Shown piece after piece: positions 13,312 through 23,035 of a DNA stretch of 33,047 nt. Under the pieces are notes generated by a model. It had not been told where the DNA came from, searched no databases, and saw only the letters and a list, made by a program, of their open reading frames with translations. The position numbers and the translations under genes were made by a program. Position 1 is the first letter of the stretch. Each line of letters begins with the position of its first letter. The stretch is from contig JAFXZW010000003.1 in NCBI GenBank assembly GCA_017541035.1, positions 1-33,047 of the forward strand, in the 5' to 3' direction. The DNA is from Eubacterium sp. Its GTDB lineage: Bacteria; Bacillota; Clostridia; Lachnospirales; Lachnospiraceae.

Positions 13312-14079
13312 ATGAAACTGCTTATCATTGAAGATGATAAAGAGATCGCTAAGCTTCTTGCTGTGTACCTGGAGAAAAATGGTTATCAGACAGTCATGCG
13401 TTATGACGGTGTCAGCGGTCTGAATGAGCTGAAGGGGCATACGGCGGATTACGGCATGGTGCTTCTTGATATGATGCTCCCGGGCTTTTCCGGGGATGAG
13501 CTGCTTCCGAAATTTCGTGCCGTGACAGATATTCCCGTGATCGTCATTTCAGCGGTGTCTGCGTTGGACAGTCGTATGGCCATGATGAGAGCAGGAGCCG
13601 ATGATTACATCATCAAACCCTTTGAGCTGCCGGATGTGCTTGTCCGAATCGAGGCGGTGGCACGTCGGTATCATATTCAGCTGCAGATCGAAGATAGTGA
13701 GAATGCAGAAGGGGGGCGGATGGGGCCTCATATAGCCGGTGCGGGACAGATATCAAACGGAAGGAAGCTTACTTATGAGAATATCGTCATCGATCAGGAA
13801 AATGTGTCTGTTAAGGTGAAGGACCAGGAGATCACGCTTACCGCAAGAGAATACGACATTCTCGTCCTTCTGCTTTCCTATCCGACGAAGCTTTTTTCAA
13901 AGGCTAATCTATATGAAAGTGTATGGAATGAGGAATATTTCCCTGAAGACCAGTCTCTGAAGGTGCATATGAGCAATCTGCGCAGTAAGCTTCGAAAGTA
14001 TGATGATTTTGATTATATCGAGACAGTTTGGGGTATGGGATATCGCTTGAGAAAAAGAGACGAAAGGGAGCGTGTATGA
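13312..14079 (+). CDS. OmpR-family response regulator of the NRPS operon
   Basis: The product has 255 residues. The receiver has the acidic pair ED/DD at 7-9, phospho-acceptor Asp53 in VLLDMMLPG and the lysine in YIIKPFE (about 103). A linker of about 35 residues is unusually long (EDSENAEGGRMGPH). The winged helix follows: ENIVIDQENVSV, LTAREYDILVLLLSYPTKLFS, DQSLKVHMSNLRSKL and the wing IETVWGMGYRLRK. The ATG at 13312 follows GGAAGGAACGAAA. Its stop overlaps the NRPS start (ATGA), coupling regulator and synthetase translation. It is expected to bind the 11-bp-spaced CTTAACC repeats at 10337-10354. Confidence 0.92.
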   Translation: MKLLIIEDDKEIAKLLAVYLEKNGYQTVMRYDGVSGLNELKGHTADYGMVLLDMMLPGFSGDELLPKFRAVTDIPVIVISAVSALDSRMAMMRAGADDYIIKPFELPDVLVRIEAVARRYHIQLQIEDSENAEGGRMGPHIAGAGQISNGRKLTYENIVIDQENVSVKVKDQEITLTAREYDILVLLLSYPTKLFSKANLYESVWNEEYFPEDQSLKVHMSNLRSKLRKYDDFDYIETVWGMGYRLRKRDERERV

Positions 14080-17000
14080 TGCAGAATTTTGTTGAACGTT
14101 TTTCGGAAGTAGTCCGGATGCATCCGGATAAGACGGCTCTTTATTGCGAAGGGAAGCGAATGAGCTATAAAGAGCTTGATATTCTGAGCGCAAGGGTCGC
14201 TTCGCGTCTCATCCGGCGCGGCTTTGGGAAAGGGAAGATCTGTCCCATCGTGCTGGAGCGGGGCTTTCACTACATTGCAGCGATCATCGGTGTTCTTCGC
14301 GCTGGAGCAGGATATGCGCCCCTTACTACAGGATATCCGAAAAACCGGGTAGACTTTATTGTGCGGGACTGCGGGGCGGATTATGTCATAGACAATGATT
14401 TTCTTAAGGATATTGAGTCGGAAAAGATCCTTTTTGAATTTCCCGTAATCGCCATGGAGGATGCGGCAGTTGCAATCTATACATCAGGTTCGACCGGCAA
14501 TCCGAAAGGCATACTGCATGATCACCGGTCCTTCACCAATGCCGTTACCTGCCCGCTGGTGCTGGGGGTAGAGGAAAATGATATTCATATGTGCGTTGCT
14601 TCCTTCAGCTTTGCCATTTCCGCCTATGATGTGCTCTCGCAGCTGTGGATGGGTGCGGAGCTGCATATCCTGACGGAGGAACAGCGAAAGGATATTCTTT
14701 TTATTGACAGATATATTGATGAACATCAGATCACTTCATCCTTCATGAATCCGCAGCTGTTAAAGCAGCTTCCGGTTCGGAAAAGCTCGATGAAGCGCAT
14801 CGCTACCGGCGGAGAGCGGGTCAGCGGCATATACAGTCCCTATGCACAGATCATAAATGTCTATGGACTGAGCGAGCTGCTTTCCATAGCCGTTACATTT
14901 GATATCGATAAGCTCTATGATAATACACCCATCGGCCGGCCGCTTCCCGGATATAAAGCGCTTCTGCTGGATGCAAACGGGAAAAAGGTACCCGACGGAG
15001 AGGAAGGAGAGCTCTGTATTGCAGGCCCGATGGCGGTGGGTTATATCAATCTGCCCGAGCTTTCCGCCGGATCATTTACGGCGAATCCCTATTCCGAGGA
15101 TGAAAATGACCGGCGGCTCTTTCATGCAAACGACATCTGTAAACGTCTGCCCGATGGGTCCATCTTGTATGTCAATCGTAAGGACTGGATGGTGAAGATC
15201 AATGGTCAGCGTGTGGAGATGGGCGAGGTTGAAGTCCAGATGGGTAAGGTCAGGGACATTAAAACCGCTGTGATCAAGTCCTTTGTTGATGATAACGGGC
15301 AGACCTATCTATGCGGCTATTATACCTCTGACCGCAATATTCCCGATGCCGAGATCCGCATGATGCTGTCAAAAAAACTTCCTTCCTACATGATCCCGCG
15401 TTTCCTTGTGCATCTCGATTCTTTTCCGCTGAACCCGAGCGGCAAGCTGGATCGTAAGGCGCTTCAGGAACCTTCGGCGGAGGATTTCCGGAGCGAATAT
15501 GTTGCACCGGAAAAGGATGAGGAAAAGACAGTCTGTGCGGCTTTTGAAAAGATACTGAAGGTGGAACGTGTCGGTATCAATGATGATTTCCTTGCGTTGG
15601 GAGGAGATTCCATTAAAGTCGTGATGCTGCAGGAGGAACTCAGATCCTATCATTTCTCATACGAGCAGATCCTCATGCTCCGGACACCCGGAAGAATTGC
15701 CGGAAGTATGGGTGGCGGAGAGCAGATCGCTTTTACCTATGAAGAAAGAACGTCCTATCCCATGACGGACGCACAGCTGGGAATCTATCTTGAATATGTC
15801 AAGAATCCCGGGAGCCTTGAATATAATAATCCCGTCAGTCTGTTCTTCCCGTCTTCCCTGAATATGGATGCAAACAGGCTTAAGGAATCGGTCTGTCGGA
15901 CGGTGGAACTCTATCCTTTCATGAAGGTGAGTGCGGATGTCGTGGATGGTGTTCCCTGTGTGCTTCCCCGGAAGGATATGCCCGTGGACGTTTTGCTGGA
16001 AACCACGGATGAAACGGATCCCCAGGTTCTCTGTAAGGCTTTCACCAGGCCCTTTGCGTTTGAGACAGGCCCATTGTTCCGCTTTAAGATCTGCATGACT
16101 CCGGAAGGACTCTTATTGCTGTGCGATGTTCACCATCTGATCATCGATGGTACATCCATGTCTCTTTTCATGCGCAATCTTGCGGAAATATATCTGGGTA
16201 TGGAGCCGGAGTACGAGGAAGTGAACGGCTTTATGCTCAGTGCATATGAGGAAAAGGCAAAGAAAAGCACAAGATATGAAGAATGCAGGGCTTATTTTAA
16301 TCAGATGCTGGCTGGCGTGGAGATTGATTCCAATCTGATTCCCGACCGGATTGATAATCCTCCTGCGGCGAACTGCGGGGAATACACGGTAAATGTTAAG
16401 GATCATCTTGACATTTCCCGCATTTCCGAATTCTGCAGAGAACGGAAGATCACGGAGAATTCTCTATTTCTTGGGGCGTTTGCTTATGCGCTGGCTGTGC
16501 AGAGCGGCCAGGATCAGGCGCTTTTCTGTATCGTTGAGAACGGACGCCATGTGCCGGAGCTGAAGAATACCTTCGGTATGCTGGTGCACACCCTGCCGAT
16601 GTGCATAACCAGAGATGAAAATGAGACAGTCGGTGATTATCTCTCGGATGTCCAGAAAAGGCTCTTTGATAACCTGAGCCATGATCTGGTATCCATCGTA
16701 CAGCTTGCCAATGAATATGAGGTTAATTCAGACATCCTTTTTGCCTATCAGGGGGAAATGCTGAACGGTGTTGATTTCGGCGGGACAATGATTCCCCTGT
16801 GCAAACACAAACCGGCCGATTCCATGTCGAAGCTTTCGGTGGATATCCTTAAGAGAAGTGACGATTACACGATAATCCTTGAGTATCGGGCGGATCTGTA
16901 TCTCCCGGAAACCATCGAGGGTTTTGCACGTCTGTATCTGCGCATTTTAGAGGGAATGCTGTCCTGCGCGGTCATGGGGGAGATCACTCTGACCGGCGAG

Positions 17001-20000
17001 CAGGAGAAGGCTTTTTACAGGCGCGTCAATGACAATCATGTTGACTTTGACCGTAATCTTACGGTGGTGGATCTGTTCCGCAGAAGTGCTTCACTATTCC
17101 CGGATAAACCTGCTGTTGTTTTTAAGGAAAAGGTGCTTACGTATTCCGAACTGGACCGTTATTCGGAGAAGCTTGCAAGGCTTCTGGCTCGTCACGGTGT
17201 GACCCGGGAGGTTCCGGTGGGCATTATGGTGAACCGGAGCGAGCGCTTTTCTCTTTGCTCTGTGGGCGTATTGAAGGCAGGCGGGGCATGCCAGCCTCTG
17301 GACAGTCATTATCCTCCCGATCGTCTGCTGTACATGCTTTCGGATTCCAAGGCACCGGTGGTCATTGCCGATGATGATCTGGCACCGGTCATTGATGGAT
17401 ATACAGGCGTTATCCTTTCGGCTGATGAGATTTATGATCTGCCGGAGGATGACGATATCGAACTGACTCCTCCCCGTGCGGATTCCCTCTTTGCCCTTAT
17501 CTATACCTCCGGTTCTACGGGAAAACCAAAGGGATGCATGCTGGAACACAGGAATCTGGTGAATTATTGTTTGTCCTACATCCGTAAATTTGACATCACG
17601 GAAGAAGACCGTTTTGCGGCATATAATGCATTTGGCTTTGATGTGGCAATGTCTGATCTGTATCCGGCGCTGACAGCGGGAGCATCTGTTTATGTTGTGC
17701 CGGAGGAGACACGTCTGGATCTGCCGGGACTGCATGATTTTGCCATCGACAATCAGATTACGATCATGGACTGCACCATGCAGCTGGGGAGGCAGTATGT
17801 TACAACCTATCCGAAGAGTCCGTATATCCGGTTCTTTACTGTCGGTGGAGAAAAGCTTGTCCCCTGCGCACCTCCGGAATATCGCTTCCTTAATGCCTAC
17901 GGCCCTACGGAATGTACCATAGGTGTTACTTATTTTGAGATTGACAGACTGTATGACTCCGTTCCCATCGGACAATCCTTCGGCAATTGTGATATCTACA
18001 TTGTGGACAGCCGGCACAGACTCCTTCCTCCGGGTGCGGTGGGCGAGCTGGTTATTTCGGGATATCCGGTAGTCAGAGGTTATCTTAACCGGCCGGATCT
18101 TACGGAAGAAAAGTTCATCGATAACTCCTGCTTTGAACGGGAGGGGTATGAGAAAATGTATCTTACGGGCGATGTCTGTCGCTACCTGCCGGACGGCAAC
18201 CTGCAGTTTGTGGGACGACGTGATGAACAGGTGAAGATCCGCGGCTTCCGGATCGAACTGACGGAGATCGAACGCCGGATCAGGGAATATGAAGGTATAA
18301 AGGATGCCACCGTTGTCACAAGAGATCTGCCCAGCGGCGGAAAAGCAGTGATCGCCTATGTGGTCTCCGATTCACAGGTGGATGTGTCGAAGCTGAACCT
18401 GTTTGTGTCCGAAACACTGCCGGAATATATGATCCCTTCTGTTACCATGCAGATCGATAGTATTCCCATCAATCCCAACGGGAAGGTAGACAGACGAAAA
18501 CTGCCCGAACCCACCCTGCACAGTCATGCGGAAAAAGGGGAGACCGTACGGAAACTCAACTCCCTGGAACAGCTTCTGTGCAGGATGGTCAGTGAGATCA
18601 CGGGTTTTGAGAACAACAGTGTTACAGACAGTCTTATTTCCATGGGTCTTACCTCTCTGACGACGATCATGTTCTCGGCGAGACTATACGAGAGATATGG
18701 GATCAAGGTAAGTGTATCCCAACTGATGAATGACGGGTGTAACCTGCTGACCGTGGAGAATATGATACTCGAACAGCTGCTGTCCAAAAGAGAGGTTCAG
18801 ACAGAGACGAAGGAAGAGGTTAATACCGAAAATGTTCCGCTTTGTGCGGAACAGCTCGGCGTATATTTTGACAGCATCAAACGGCCGGAAGCTGTGATCT
18901 ATAATATCCCTATGAAATATACCTTCTCCGAAAGGGTGGATGTAAACCGGCTGAAGGAAGCTCTTGAAAAGCTGATCCTGGCCAATCCCGTGCTGACCTC
19001 CCGGATCGTGCAGCAGGGTAAGGATATCGTGCAGCAGCAGATCGAAGATTTTGTCTGTGAGATTCCGATCCTGAATCTGGATGCCTCTCAGATTGATGAA
19101 GAGGGAGCCTCATTTGTTAAGCCCTTTAATCTTGCGCGCGGTCCTTTATTCAGGGCGGAGATCATACGAACAGAGAAAGATGTAAAGCTGCTTTTTGATG
19201 TCCATCATATCATTATGGACGGACTGTCTCTGACTTCCTTTATCCGTCAGCTGGCGGAGGTCTACGACGGGAAAAGGACACCGGTTACGGATACCTCTTA
19301 TTATGCTTATATTGCCGAGGAAGAGGAGCTTCTGATAAGTGAAAAGGGAGAACAGGCAAAGGCTTATTATCAGGATCTTTTTGCAGACTATGAGAACGCC
19401 AGCGATATATCTGCAGATCTGAATCGGAATGCGGAGGAAGGCGAGCTGCATGAGGCTTTGGCTTATGTACCGGGTGACGATGTGGAACATTTCTGTAAGC
19501 AGAACGGTGTCACTCCCGCAGCGCTGTTCCTGGCTGCCACGCAGTATGCAGTCAGCCGTTGTACCGGTGATCGTCAGGTGTATATGTCCATGATTTCCGG
19601 CAGCAGGGAGGATGTCCGTTATATGGATTCCATCGGTATGTTTGTTAAGAATCTGCCGCTTCATGCCGTGATCGATACGGAACGTACTGCGCTGGATTTT
19701 GTTCGGGATACGTCTGCAGCCATGCACAGGGCGCAGGAAAACAGCGCTTATCCTTTCATCAAACTTTTTGATCAGTATGGCTTTGTGTCTCAGATCAACT
19801 ATGCCTGCCAGCTGGGTGTGGGTGAAACAGTGAAGCTGGAAGGAAAAGCCATTGAAGAAAGCGTGATCGTAAATCCTCTGCCGAAGTTCAAGCTGTCCAT
19901 CCATATCGATGAAGCAGGTGAAAAGGGAATTGCTGTAAATGTCCAGTACAATTCGGCTCTTTTCAGTGAAAAGCGGGCGGGAATCATTTCCAATTGCATC

Positions 20001-23000
20001 GCCGAAAGTGTAAAGTCTATCCTGTCTGATGGTTCTCAGCCGCTTTGCAGGGTGAGCATGCTGACTGCTGCAGACAGGGAACGTGTGGAAGCCTTCAGAT
20101 GCATCGAAAAACAGGATATCCCTGTAAAGATACTTCATCATATGTTTGAAGCACAGGCAGAGAAGCATCCGGAGAAGACAGCCTTGATCGCCTGCGACCG
20201 TTCCCTAACCTATGCAGAGCTGGATGCCGAAGCAAACAGAGTGGCCAATGCACTTGTGGAACGAGGTGTGCAAAGAGGGGACAGAGTCACGATCCTGCTT
20301 AAGCGGACGAGCCGGCAGTTTATTGCCATCTACGGGATACTCAAGGCCGGCGCCGCGTATATTCCCTGCGATCCTGATTACCCGGATGACCGCATCAGCT
20401 ATATCATAGAAAACAGCGGGGCAAGATACGTCCTCAGCGATGTGAACAGGGGCTTTGATAATGAGCTTAACATAGATCAGCTGCTTGAAAATGAGAACAG
20501 GTCGAACCCTCATGTGGAGGTAGATCCGGAGGATCTCGCTTACCTGATCTATACATCCGGCTCCACGGGAAGGCCCAAGGGAGTCGCTATCCGTCACAGA
20601 AATATTGCCAATGCAATGACTCCGGTAGAACAGAACAGACATATATACGCCCTCAGTCAGGGAGAGCATGTCTTTGTATCCGTTACCACCGTTTCCTTTG
20701 ATATGTCACTGAAGGAAACCTTCGGGTCCCTGTCAAACGGTCAGACACTGGTTCTTGCGAGTGAGGAGGAAACCAGGGATTCCGCTCTTCTCAGCGATCT
20801 TTTCGAACGTACCCATGGGGACTGCTTTAATGCCACGCCTTCACGGTACGAACAGTACATGATGCTGGAAAGATTCCGTACGATTCTGGGAAGCTGTAAG
20901 ATCATTATGTTCGGAGGGGAAAAGAGCTCTTCAAAATTCCTTGAAAAACTGAAGACGGTAACGAAGGCCCGGATCTTTAATACCTATGGCCCCACGGAAA
21001 CCACGGTTTCCTGTAATGTAAAGGAGCTGACAGACGCTTCCTTTATCACCGCCGGCCGGCCGCTGCTGAATGTGAATGAGTACATTGTCGACAGTGACGG
21101 AAATCTGCTGCCGACGGGAATCATGGGCGAACTGTATGTGGGGGGAGCAGGAGTATCAAAGGGGTATCTGAATAACCCCGAAATGACAGAAAAGAGCTTC
21201 CGGGAATACAGGGGCGAACGGATTTACAGAACAGGGGATTATGCCCGCTGGACAGATGAGGGGGATGTGGTCATCCTCGGCAGAATGGATAATCAGGTAA
21301 AGCTGAGAGGGCTTCGTATCGAGCTCGGTGAGGTGGAACGGGCTATTCTTTCCTGCGAGGGAGTGCACAGTGCCGTCGCGATGATCCGTCCTGTTAATGG
21401 CGTGGATCATCTCTGCGCCTACTATGCGGCACCGCCTGAATATGATGAGGATGTCGTGCGGAAGCACATTTCAAAGAGACTGACAGACTATATGGTTCCC
21501 ACCGCACTTATGCGTTTGGATTCTATGCCGCAGACACCTAACGGCAAGACCGATTTTCGTGCGCTGCCTCAGCCTGCAGTCAGTCAGAAGACAGCCTATG
21601 TGGAGCCGGTTACGGAAGAAGAGAAGAAGCTATGTGACATTTTTGCCGAGGTACTCAGTCTCGAGAAGGTCGGTGCCGAAAGCAGCTTCTTTGATCTGGG
21701 AGGAACATCCCTGTCTGCAACCGGAGTGCTTGTCAAAGCAAATGATCAGGGGCTCAGAGTATCCTATACAGACATTTTTGCACTGAAAACACCCAGGGCA
21801 CTTGCCATGAAGCTGAGGCGTCAGACATCGGTTGCTTATGAAATAGGCGATTACGATTATTCCGCTTTGGATGAAATACTTGTCGGAAATGAGATCAGCG
21901 GACTGCGGGAACAGCCCAACCGTATCGGAAACCTTCTCCTTACGGGAGCAACCGGATTCCTGGGAATCCACATTTTAAAGGCGTTCCTGGATAATTACAG
22001 CGGTCATATATACTGCCTGCTGCGGAATTCCGGGGACAACGGAAGCGAGGATCGGCTGAAGACACTGCTTTTTTACTATTTTGATAACTTTACGGATTAC
22101 TTCTTTGATAACCGCATCACCATAGTGGAGGGCAGCATTATTTCGACAGACTGGTTTGATGCGTTAAAGGATAAGCAGATCGATACCGTGATCAACTGTG
22201 CGGCTCTTGTCAAGCATTTTTCCGAGTCAAATGACATTGAGGAAGTGAATGTGGGCGGCGTCAGAAATCTGATCCGTTTCTGTAAGGAGCATGACAGTAT
22301 GCTGGTTCAGGTTTCCACCCAAAGCGTGGCGGGAGACCGGATCAATCATTATCCGCCGCGGAATGTGGAGCTGACGGAGCAGAAGCTCTTCGTCGATCAG
22401 TCGATTGACAACCAGTATGTTTACAGCAAGTTCCTGGCAGAGCGTTATGTGCTGGAGGCTGTCAGGGAAGGATTACGGGCAAAGATCATGCGGGTCGGTA
22501 ATCTTGCGGCCAGAGTGAAGGATGGGGAATTCCAGATTAATTACCTCACCAACGGATTTATGGGAAGACTGCGTGCCTATGTTGTCATCGGAGCATATCC
22601 CTACAGCATGATGAATTATCCTGTTGAGATGGCGCCCATTGATGAGACGGCCGAAGCAATCATGAAACTTTGCGGGACTCCGGACAGGAATGTGATCTTC
22701 CATCCCTTCAATAATCACTATGTACCGTTGGGTGATATCATTATGGAAATGCGGGAAATAGGGATTGATATCAAGCTGACAGAGGATGATGAATTCACGG
22801 CAATGCTTACCAAGGTTCGCGAGGATCCTCAGAAGTCGGCGTATCTGACCACCCTGCTGGCTTATCAGAATGCAGACGTGACCAAAGTGGTGGAAATGAT
22901 ACGGACAAACAATGAGTTTACCACACAGGTGCTTTACCGCCTTGGTTTTAAGTGGTCGATGACATCACGTGACTACATGGATAATTTCCTGCATGCTCTG

Positions 23001-23033
23001 GAAGGCCTTGATTTCTTCAACGTGGAGGTTTAG
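14076..23033 (+). CDS. Three-module nonribosomal peptide synthetase with terminal reductase
   Basis: The product has 2985 residues, with domains A1-T1-C1-A2-T2-C2-A3-T3-R. A1 (about 1-470) has YTSGSTG but YGLSE and HAND in place of YGPTE and TGD. T1 Ser512 is in LGGDS. C1 has HHLIIDG (686-692). A2 (about 985-1485) has TSGSTGKPKG starting at 1144. T2 Ser1527 is in MGLTSL. C2 has HHIIMDG from 1710. A3 (about 2010-2500) has TSGSTGRPKG from 2160. T3 Ser2545 is in LGGTS. The reductase (about 2605-2985) has TGATGFLG from 2623 and the Y-x3-K pair Tyr2781/Lys2785. There is no epimerase, thioesterase or starter condensation domain. The reductase would release an aldehyde or alcohol with NAD(P)H. The ATG at 14076 overlaps the regulator stop and has GAAAGGGAGCG before it. 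No phosphopantetheinyl transferase is in the window. Confidence 0.95.
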   Translation: MMQNFVERFSEVVRMHPDKTALYCEGKRMSYKELDILSARVASRLIRRGFGKGKICPIVLERGFHYIAAIIGVLRAGAGYAPLTTGYPKNRVDFIVRDCGADYVIDNDFLKDIESEKILFEFPVIAMEDAAVAIYTSGSTGNPKGILHDHRSFTNAVTCPLVLGVEENDIHMCVASFSFAISAYDVLSQLWMGAELHILTEEQRKDILFIDRYIDEHQITSSFMNPQLLKQLPVRKSSMKRIATGGERVSGIYSPYAQIINVYGLSELLSIAVTFDIDKLYDNTPIGRPLPGYKALLLDANGKKVPDGEEGELCIAGPMAVGYINLPELSAGSFTANPYSEDENDRRLFHANDICKRLPDGSILYVNRKDWMVKINGQRVEMGEVEVQMGKVRDIKTAVIKSFVDDNGQTYLCGYYTSDRNIPDAEIRMMLSKKLPSYMIPRFLVHLDSFPLNPSGKLDRKALQEPSAEDFRSEYVAPEKDEEKTVCAAFEKILKVERVGINDDFLALGGDSIKVVMLQEELRSYHFSYEQILMLRTPGRIAGSMGGGEQIAFTYEERTSYPMTDAQLGIYLEYVKNPGSLEYNNPVSLFFPSSLNMDANRLKESVCRTVELYPFMKVSADVVDGVPCVLPRKDMPVDVLLETTDETDPQVLCKAFTRPFAFETGPLFRFKICMTPEGLLLLCDVHHLIIDGTSMSLFMRNLAEIYLGMEPEYEEVNGFMLSAYEEKAKKSTRYEECRAYFNQMLAGVEIDSNLIPDRIDNPPAANCGEYTVNVKDHLDISRISEFCRERKITENSLFLGAFAYALAVQSGQDQALFCIVENGRHVPELKNTFGMLVHTLPMCITRDENETVGDYLSDVQKRLFDNLSHDLVSIVQLANEYEVNSDILFAYQGEMLNGVDFGGTMIPLCKHKPADSMSKLSVDILKRSDDYTIILEYRADLYLPETIEGFARLYLRILEGMLSCAVMGEITLTGEQEKAFYRRVNDNHVDFDRNLTVVDLFRRSASLFPDKPAVVFKEKVLTYSELDRYSEKLARLLARHGVTREVPVGIMVNRSERFSLCSVGVLKAGGACQPLDSHYPPDRLLYMLSDSKAPVVIADDDLAPVIDGYTGVILSADEIYDLPEDDDIELTPPRADSLFALIYTSGSTGKPKGCMLEHRNLVNYCLSYIRKFDITEEDRFAAYNAFGFDVAMSDLYPALTAGASVYVVPEETRLDLPGLHDFAIDNQITIMDCTMQLGRQYVTTYPKSPYIRFFTVGGEKLVPCAPPEYRFLNAYGPTECTIGVTYFEIDRLYDSVPIGQSFGNCDIYIVDSRHRLLPPGAVGELVISGYPVVRGYLNRPDLTEEKFIDNSCFEREGYEKMYLTGDVCRYLPDGNLQFVGRRDEQVKIRGFRIELTEIERRIREYEGIKDATVVTRDLPSGGKAVIAYVVSDSQVDVSKLNLFVSETLPEYMIPSVTMQIDSIPINPNGKVDRRKLPEPTLHSHAEKGETVRKLNSLEQLLCRMVSEITGFENNSVTDSLISMGLTSLTTIMFSARLYERYGIKVSVSQLMNDGCNLLTVENMILEQLLSKREVQTETKEEVNTENVPLCAEQLGVYFDSIKRPEAVIYNIPMKYTFSERVDVNRLKEALEKLILANPVLTSRIVQQGKDIVQQQIEDFVCEIPILNLDASQIDEEGASFVKPFNLARGPLFRAEIIRTEKDVKLLFDVHHIIMDGLSLTSFIRQLAEVYDGKRTPVTDTSYYAYIAEEEELLISEKGEQAKAYYQDLFADYENASDISADLNRNAEEGELHEALAYVPGDDVEHFCKQNGVTPAALFLAATQYAVSRCTGDRQVYMSMISGSREDVRYMDSIGMFVKNLPLHAVIDTERTALDFVRDTSAAMHRAQENSAYPFIKLFDQYGFVSQINYACQLGVGETVKLEGKAIEESVIVNPLPKFKLSIHIDEAGEKGIAVNVQYNSALFSEKRAGIISNCIAESVKSILSDGSQPLCRVSMLTAADRERVEAFRCIEKQDIPVKILHHMFEAQAEKHPEKTALIACDRSLTYAELDAEANRVANALVERGVQRGDRVTILLKRTSRQFIAIYGILKAGAAYIPCDPDYPDDRISYIIENSGARYVLSDVNRGFDNELNIDQLLENENRSNPHVEVDPEDLAYLIYTSGSTGRPKGVAIRHRNIANAMTPVEQNRHIYALSQGEHVFVSVTTVSFDMSLKETFGSLSNGQTLVLASEEETRDSALLSDLFERTHGDCFNATPSRYEQYMMLERFRTILGSCKIIMFGGEKSSSKFLEKLKTVTKARIFNTYGPTETTVSCNVKELTDASFITAGRPLLNVNEYIVDSDGNLLPTGIMGELYVGGAGVSKGYLNNPEMTEKSFREYRGERIYRTGDYARWTDEGDVVILGRMDNQVKLRGLRIELGEVERAILSCEGVHSAVAMIRPVNGVDHLCAYYAAPPEYDEDVVRKHISKRLTDYMVPTALMRLDSMPQTPNGKTDFRALPQPAVSQKTAYVEPVTEEEKKLCDIFAEVLSLEKVGAESSFFDLGGTSLSATGVLVKANDQGLRVSYTDIFALKTPRALAMKLRRQTSVAYEIGDYDYSALDEILVGNEISGLREQPNRIGNLLLTGATGFLGIHILKAFLDNYSGHIYCLLRNSGDNGSEDRLKTLLFYYFDNFTDYFFDNRITIVEGSIISTDWFDALKDKQIDTVINCAALVKHFSESNDIEEVNVGGVRNLIRFCKEHDSMLVQVSTQSVAGDRINHYPPRNVELTEQKLFVDQSIDNQYVYSKFLAERYVLEAVREGLRAKIMRVGNLAARVKDGEFQINYLTNGFMGRLRAYVVIGAYPYSMMNYPVEMAPIDETAEAIMKLCGTPDRNVIFHPFNNHYVPLGDIIMEMREIGIDIKLTEDDEFTAMLTKVREDPQKSAYLTTLLAYQNADVTKVVEMIRTNNEFTTQVLYRLGFKWSMTSRDYMDNFLHALEGLDFFNVEV

Positions 23034-23035
23034 AC

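Noticed and set aside
14028-14075. Upstream start for the NRPS gene at 14028
   Set aside because: It would overlap the regulator by 52 bases and has no ribosome binding site. GAAAGGGAGCG precedes the ATG at 14076.
17094-20168. Long minus-strand open frames of about 300-340 codons within the NRPS gene
   Set aside because: They are antisense readings of conserved A and C domains and have no independent signals.
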